A DNA stretch of 48,947 nt from Schizophyllum amplum (taxonomy: Eukaryota; Basidiomycota; Agaricomycetes; Agaricales; Schizophyllaceae), in assembly GCA_007026445.1 (NCBI GenBank), contig VDMD01000156.1, forward strand, positions 1 through 48,947, in the 5' to 3' direction. Below the pieces are notes generated by a model. It ran no database searches, was not told the DNA's origin, and saw nothing but the letters and a program-made list of their open reading frames with translations. Positions 43,680 through 48,947 of this stretch are shown here, in pieces; position 1 is the stretch's first letter; each line of letters starts with the position of its first letter. Position numbers and translations under genes: made by a program.

Positions 43680-46034
43680 CGAAGACAGGCACATTCAAAA
43701 GACTGACCTCTCTCCCACCATTCGTGTCGACCTCCCTTCAGGTCGACGAGATCGTATATATGAACGGAATTAAGTTCGCCATCCTTCACATAACAATACC
43801 GCGCAGAAAAGCGGTCGAAATCGACGGAAAGCCTGTGCACATCGTGAGGCTCGGCAGGCAGGCGAAGGTCGAAGCCGTTATGATCGTCCCAGTAATGCCG
43901 TTTCCCTTTCATAATACCGTTGATGATTCGAAGTCGTGTGCCGACATAGTCATGGCTCTTCCTCTGGCGATTTCTGTCGCACCAGAAGTAGGCCATTGTC
44001 CGTTAAAAGCCTTGACTTTGCCCAAGGGTTCATCTGGACAGAAGCCCCTCTTGGGGTTCGTATCCTGCACCATTTGAATATGGGACCATCGGGCGGCACC
44101 CACTTAGGCTCTTCCTCGTCGAAGTTGCAGAAAGCGTCCAATTCCCGGTCGGGCGTAGCTTGCGCCAGAAATAATCCGCAGATGATACACGCGCTCGCAG
44201 GAATGCTGCTGCTCGAACGCAATTGCGAAGGTACCCCAGCTCGAGCTGAAGCAGGGCCTGATCCAAGTGTCGCCGAGGTCGCCGCCGCTTGTAAAGCCAC
44301 TTGGGCAGGGCAGATCGTAGGCCTCGTGGTCGCGACCCAAGGGACACTCGCTTGCAGGTCGTCTCTGATAGGCGTCGTGGAGTCCTTGTAGCCGTTTTAT
44401 GACATAACGAGTCTTCGGAATCTCGAGAACGCTCATGGCCTGGTCCCGCGCCTTGCGCTGTTGATGAGCAGTCAGTATGACCCCGCGGTTGTGACGGGAC
44501 GCAGCGCACGCACATCGTACGACTTCAGGTCTTCAGAAACCCTCTTGTTAAGCCCGAGGATCAAAACAGTATTGCATGTCGCGACGAGCTGTTATATTGT
44601 CAACATGCTGCTGCAGATAAAATTGAGGCTAGGACGCACACTTGAATCAGGACTCAGTTGGATTTCATCGCCGACATCCCAAAACTGCTGTGCGCCGGTG
44701 TAAGCGTTCCAAACGCCGAACGAGTTCGAAATGGGTTGGATGAACCAGAGAAGGTTCTCGCGACGGCAGGCAAATCGAAGACTGTCCGGCGCATTGAACG
44801 GGTTACCAGCGTACGTGCGGCCAGGCCTGTATGCGATCATCCATGGGCAGCCGGCATGCGACGACTCCTTCGACGCGCTACTGTGGTGCAGCGTGTAAAT
44901 TTCGAAACGCTTCTGACGTTGTCCGTTGCTGCCTCTGCACATAGTGGTCAGTCCTAAGTACATGAGTCTTTCACGAAAGAGCCGTTCGTCACGCACGTTC
45001 TCAGGTACTCCACGAACACGTACACCGTCTCGCTGCACGGCCATCCCGACTCCCAGACACTGACGTGATCCTTGATGCGCTGGCTGCCGCGGCAATATCG
45101 AACATCGGGGGGTGACTTGGGCGTCCACATATCGACTTGGACAACCTGTATCTGATCGTTGGAGTGGACGCTGTGAAGCCTGCAAGGCTTCGCCACTTCA
45201 ATCATCCTACTCCCGTGAGCTGGGGTAGCATCGAGCAGATGGATGTATATGCCCTGAATGGCGAGCAATAATTGACCGCCAGCTGCAAAGTGCAGGCTGC
45301 TGAAGCGAAGGTCAGGCCGCACCGAGGGAGGGATCTGCATGGTGGCGGGGAACCTCAGGATGCGAAAGGATCGTGCACCAAGCAACGTGTAGTTCTTTCT
45401 CTTCGCGCGCTTGATGAAGAGCTCCGGTATCGAGGCCCTCCACTGTATCTCGAGGATGCTCATGTCGTAGAAGTTGAAGGTGCCGATGGGGACCTCGTAC
45501 TCCTCGCAGATGCGTCGCATCAAGAGCTTCCACAATTTCCGGCTCTGATAGGTGAAGCAATACATCCAGAGGCAAGTCTGGCAGAGACGGATCAGTGAGG
45601 GGGTAATGACCGGATAGTTGGCGGAATGCGGACCTTGCGAAGAGCGATGAGGTCCAGGACGTCACAGTGGTGGAAGACGACGGCCAGCTCATAAGGCGAT
45701 AGGCATTTGAGCTTTCCCGCGTATACTTGTGGATGTCTGGGATAGGCGTCACGGCGGACCCACTCAGGCGCCTTGCGGTACCCAAGCGGCTCCTGGAATG
45801 GTCGGAGGATCGGGAGACCGGCCATGAGCTGCACAAGAGTGGGAGGGGAAGACGGAAGAGGGGGATTCTGCAGGAAGACCCGCGCGTGTTACTCGTTATA
45901 AGGCCCTGGGCCCGGAGGACCCAGCACCAGGAGCCATTCAACCGAAGGCGGCTATTGTTGTCGTCCCTATTGAGGTGAAGGTCAGTGCATGGAAGTCGGA
46001 GGAAGGAAGAAGAGTGCACGTACCATAGGCATGG
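43680..46034 (-). CDS. F-box-like protein, exon structure uncertain
   Basis: On the minus strand, several open stretches follow one another as in mushroom F-box proteins. The clearest is an F-box-like segment near 45600-45830, LSPYELAVVFHHCDVLDLI then ALRK spliced to TCLWMY, followed by a long exon down to about 44960 (IPELFIKRAKRKNYTLLGAR, LLLAIQGIYIHLLDA). Further pieces are FIQPISNSFGVWNAYTGAQQ (44600-44940), SVLEIPKTRYVIKRLQG (44100-44440) and LNSVHIYDLV near the end (43680-43990). I could not find a single set of introns that joins all of these; at 43960-44200 the reading changes frame twice. The gene may be frameshifted or the model incomplete. As an F-box protein it would link a substrate to an SCF ubiquitin ligase, but this is inferred. 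Confidence 0.5.
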
Positions 46035-48103
46035 AGCGGAGTATAGAGTCTAGTACGGATCAGCGAAGCGGAGACTCAGACCTTGCAAGCTAATTGTCGA
46101 TGATGGGTACGACGGGTGCAAGCTCTATCACTTTCTCGGTCTTCCATGCAATTGTCTTCCAGCAAGTCGATTCTCCACGCGTTCTATCCAGGCCAATTGT
46201 GTGTATTGGAGAGCTGTTGTATGGGACCGTCACTGAGCCAACAGAGTCTGCCTGAGAACATGGTCGTGGCCGGAGAGATCAAACAGTGTGACGCGTGCGT
46301 TACGCCTCGACGTTACGCTCGGTACGCCGGACCGCAAAATTCGAACTTACACGTGATGTGTTCCTTGTGCTCGATCAGGACGAGTAACATACGGGTGACA
46401 CTGACGCAGCGACATAGCATGCACATTTCGTCTGAGCGCACAAATGGAATGACGCCGAGAGCTGCCGAGAGCCAGAGACGAAGACGATGCTGAACCGGGG
46501 TCAAGGGACGGCACGGCAGGGCGGCGCTGCCGACGGCAACAAAAAATCTCCGCAGACCCCGAAATCTGTTGCTATTCCCGAGATCGGCAGCGTCCCGTCC
46601 TGAGTCGGAGGCTCTTCCTCTGCTGCTCCTCCTCCTCAGTCGAATCGACATGTCATTCCGAGCCGTATCATCGTTATCCCCGACTTCATAATTTTGAGGA
46701 CTGTGTGGCGTTTGCGCAAGACACACATATACCACGCACGCACGACAGTAGGATGACCGCCAACTCAACGTAAAGTCGTCCTTTTGTGGCCCCGGCATAG
46801 CAGGTATACAATGAGCACGCAATACGTGAATAGGGGAACTGCAGTTGTCGTGTCTACGTGGAGCGAAGGACATATGAACGCCGTGAAAGAGCGAGACTTG
46901 GGAAGGACCGTACCTCCTAAGACGAAGGACTACGAGCGGTCCTCCGCGTTTTTCGCCAAGCAGTCGCGATGAGAATATCGAAGGCCATGTCGTTTTCGCA
47001 GCGCCATCGAGCGCCGAGCGGGGTAAGTAACAAGTGATTGTAGATGCGGCCATTCCTTGAGGAGGATAAGGATAAGAGAAACAGAAGTCCACGCACAGGG
47101 GCCGGAACGTCAAAGATGCCCGGCAGGCTCTCGGCGCATAGTGGCGCTGGAAGAAAACTGATAGATGTGGGTCCTCATGGGTCGCGCAGATACGTTCCCA
47201 CCAGTGGTCGACCCCAAAACCGATGGCGGGTCGGCCGCCCATCTCGAGCGGAAGTGCAAGTCAATGTGACCAAGCCGAGGAGGTAGTACTTTGATTTCGA
47301 GTGTCAAGAATGTGTCGAGGCAAGCTTCCGAGAAGTGATTCGTCGGCAGGTTCATACATGTGTCTAGGCGACCGGACGAGCACATCATAAGTAGCCACCC
47401 CAAGCGCCTGAATGGAAGTACTTCAATAGCGAAAGGCCGACTACGACGATGGTGCTCACCTCGCGCGGTCAATTTTCCATCAAAGTGGTGCTTCGCCTGG
47501 ACCCTGCGAACCGAATGGAAGACGCCCGTTTGTTAGCATGAGTCAGGCATGAAGCCCACCTTACCTCGTCGATGATGCATCACTGCGCTGAGGGTCAGGC
47601 GTTCGGGGCTCGCACGCAATTTTTGCACGTTTAGGCGGGAAGAAACGCACACGGATTTGACGGAACTTCACGGGCAGCAAAGCTGCCGAGGAAAAAGAAA
47701 ACGGCAAGGGCAATTCTGGGAACGAAGTCCGTCCGACTCCCATAGCGGCAGTCCGCCCACGGCCAACCCACGGCGACCGGTAAGTGATAACGTCGTTCGG
47801 ACTACTCACCAGCTGGTACAATAGCCAAAATATAAAAATTAGAGCCGGGAAGGAACACCCTGCTTGATTCCGACGGTCAACGTGTCCGCCAGTCATTGCC
47901 AGCTCAGAGCAACAATTTTTGTGGCCACCGAGCGGAAGAAAGTTGAACATTGCTTACGTCATCCCCTCGTCTATGAATTGATCTCGCACAAACACTACAT
48001 AACAAAGCGGGGGATCTGCGATTCTGCTTTCATTCTGCTCTCTTAGATATTATCGCGCTTTCGGCCGGAAGTCGCGTTTCTCGCTCCCCCAGCATCTTCG
48101 AGC
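46035..48103. other. Two kilobases without a confident gene
   Basis: The longest open frame is 46313-47242 on the minus strand (309 codons). It has no recognisable motif and an odd composition (runs such as RLRRRSSRGR), and could be chance or part of a decayed gene. A second minus frame at 47110-47472 has leucine-rich stretches (IKVLPPRLGHIDLHF) that recall the tails of F-box proteins. The last 100 bases are the leader of the HSF gene. Confidence 0.4.
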
Positions 48104-48947
48104 ATGCCAAATGCAACACCCACAAACCAGGTCGCGCTCACCAACCGCAATCGCGCGGCAGCCACAAATGCCCGCAATAACCGACAAGTAGTCCCCGCTT
48201 TCCTCCAGAAGCTTCACGAGTGCGTAATCATACACTAAGACTCCGATTACCGCTAACCTCCCGCAGAATGGTCAACGATCCCAAAAAACGAGGCGCTTAT
48301 CCGCTGGTCGGACACAGGGGACTCGTTCTTCGTGCTCGACCACGAGCGCTTCGCGCGCGAGGTCCTTGGCCGATGGTTCAAGCATCAGAACTTCTCCTCC
48401 TTCGTCCGCCAGCTCAACATGTACGGATTCCATAAGGTCCAGCATCTCCAGCAGGGCACCCTGCGCTCCTCCGAGTCCGAAGGAAACGAGTTCTGGAACT
48501 TTGCCCACCCCAACTTCCTCCGCGGCCGCGCCGACCTCCTCGCCCTCATCCAACGCAAGAAGCAGGCCCAGAACGGCGAAGGTGACGCTGCCGTGCAGGA
48601 TGTTGGCCAGCTCCAGCACGGCCCAGGGCGGCCAACAGGTCCTCGACATCAACAGCATCGTCGCTGGCCTCGCCGCGATCAAGCGCCATCAAGACATCAT
48701 CTCCACCGAGCTCACCCACCTCCGCGAGAACAACAACCTCCTCTGGCAAGAGGCCATGGAGGCCCGCGCCCGCGCCAAGAAGCAGCAGGACACCATCAAC
48801 CGCATTGTCAAGTTCCTCGCTGGGATCTTCGGCAACCACCAGGCGCGCAACAAGCATAACGAGGAAGAGGAGTCAGAGGGCGCATCTGGCAGCGCGCGAG
48901 ACGCCATTGTCCCCCACTCCGTCATGTCCCACATGAACGCCACTGTG
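48104..48947 (+). CDS. Heat-shock transcription factor HSF1 type, partial and frameshifted
   Basis: Trimeric activator of heat-shock genes. Exon 1 is 48104-48219 and exon 2 starts at 48267 and runs off the window. The DNA-binding domain is nearly complete: RQVVPAFLQKLHEMVNDPK, WSDTGDSFFVLDHERFAREV, GRWFKHQNFSSFVRQLNMYG (recognition helix) and NFAHPNFLRGRADLLALIQR. It is followed by a heptad-repeat trimerisation region around IISTELTHLRENNNLLWQEA. The reading is shifted twice: by one extra A in the run AAAAAA at 48283-48288 (DPKNEAL becomes out of frame), and by one extra C in the CCC at 48622-48624. No intron could explain either. Removal of a single base at each would restore the family sequence, so sequencing error or a defective allele is likely. 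Confidence 0.85.

Noticed and set aside
45312..46019. 235-codon minus frame over the F-box-like region
   Set aside because: Only a short part (DLPLDVLL) is family-like; most of it crosses introns in the wrong frame relative to the clear exon at 44960-45600.
1..48947. CRISPR arrays, bacterial operons, rRNA or tRNA genes
   Set aside because: None were seen by eye. The intron-rich genes are eukaryotic. A tRNA could be missed without a covariance search.

Overview
The window reads as genomic DNA of a filamentous basidiomycete (Agaricomycetes; a wood-decay order such as Polyporales is plausible but unproven). Genes are interrupted by many 45-60 base GT-AG introns. Household genes are eukaryotic (AP-2 mu, SAPS, RPN8, COX5, CNBP/Gis2, HSF1-type). 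A DUF6535 protein and an expanded family of kinase-like genes are typical of mushroom-forming fungi.

Layout. 1-1.4 kb: decayed MFS sugar-transporter gene. 1.65-3.4 kb: intact AP-2 mu adaptin gene. 3.9-24.4 kb: a tandem array in which four kinase-like genes (K1-K4, all +) alternate with five members of an unrecognised family of small helical proteins with a hydrophobic N-terminal segment (called P-A to P-E here; A, B and D on -, C and E on +). Three K genes are head to head with a P gene across 0.7-0.9 kb, and two K genes are followed by a P gene in the same direction. A stray copy of the AP-2 mu 3' end lies inside the array at 15.3 kb. 24.9-28.5 kb: SAPS-domain PP6/Sit4 regulatory subunit. 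28.8-30.0 kb: FAHD1-type acylpyruvate hydrolase. 30.9-33.7 kb: DUF6535 membrane protein. 33.7-35.8 kb: gene-poor, repeat-like. 35.8-36.5 kb (-): cytochrome c oxidase subunit COX5/IV. 36.9-38.1 kb (-): seven-zinc-knuckle CNBP/Gis2-like protein. 38.5-39.9 kb (-): RPN8. 41.0-42.3 kb: C2H2 zinc-finger protein. 42.6-43.5 kb: dephospho-CoA kinase. 43.7-46.0 kb (-): F-box-like protein with uncertain exons. 48.1 kb to the end: HSF1-type factor, cut by the window edge.

The accessory interest is the K/P array. All four kinases keep the ATP lysine, C-helix glutamate, HRD and DFG, share three internal exons of identical length (285, 38, 349 bases), lack a recognisable glycine loop and carry a long insert between catalytic loop and DFG. 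The P proteins share an N-terminal hydrophobic helix, a helical core split at the same intron, and a C-terminal FT-Q-MI-type motif. Three end in an R-x-x-R-Q-x-T motif that looks like a basophilic kinase site. Recurrent co-duplication suggests, but does not prove, that K and P proteins work together, perhaps in membrane-linked signalling or self/non-self defence.

Both ends of the window hold genes with frameshifts, several in homopolymers (MFS, HSF1-type), while almost all central genes can be spliced into intact frames. This pattern fits contig-end sequence error as well as true decay.
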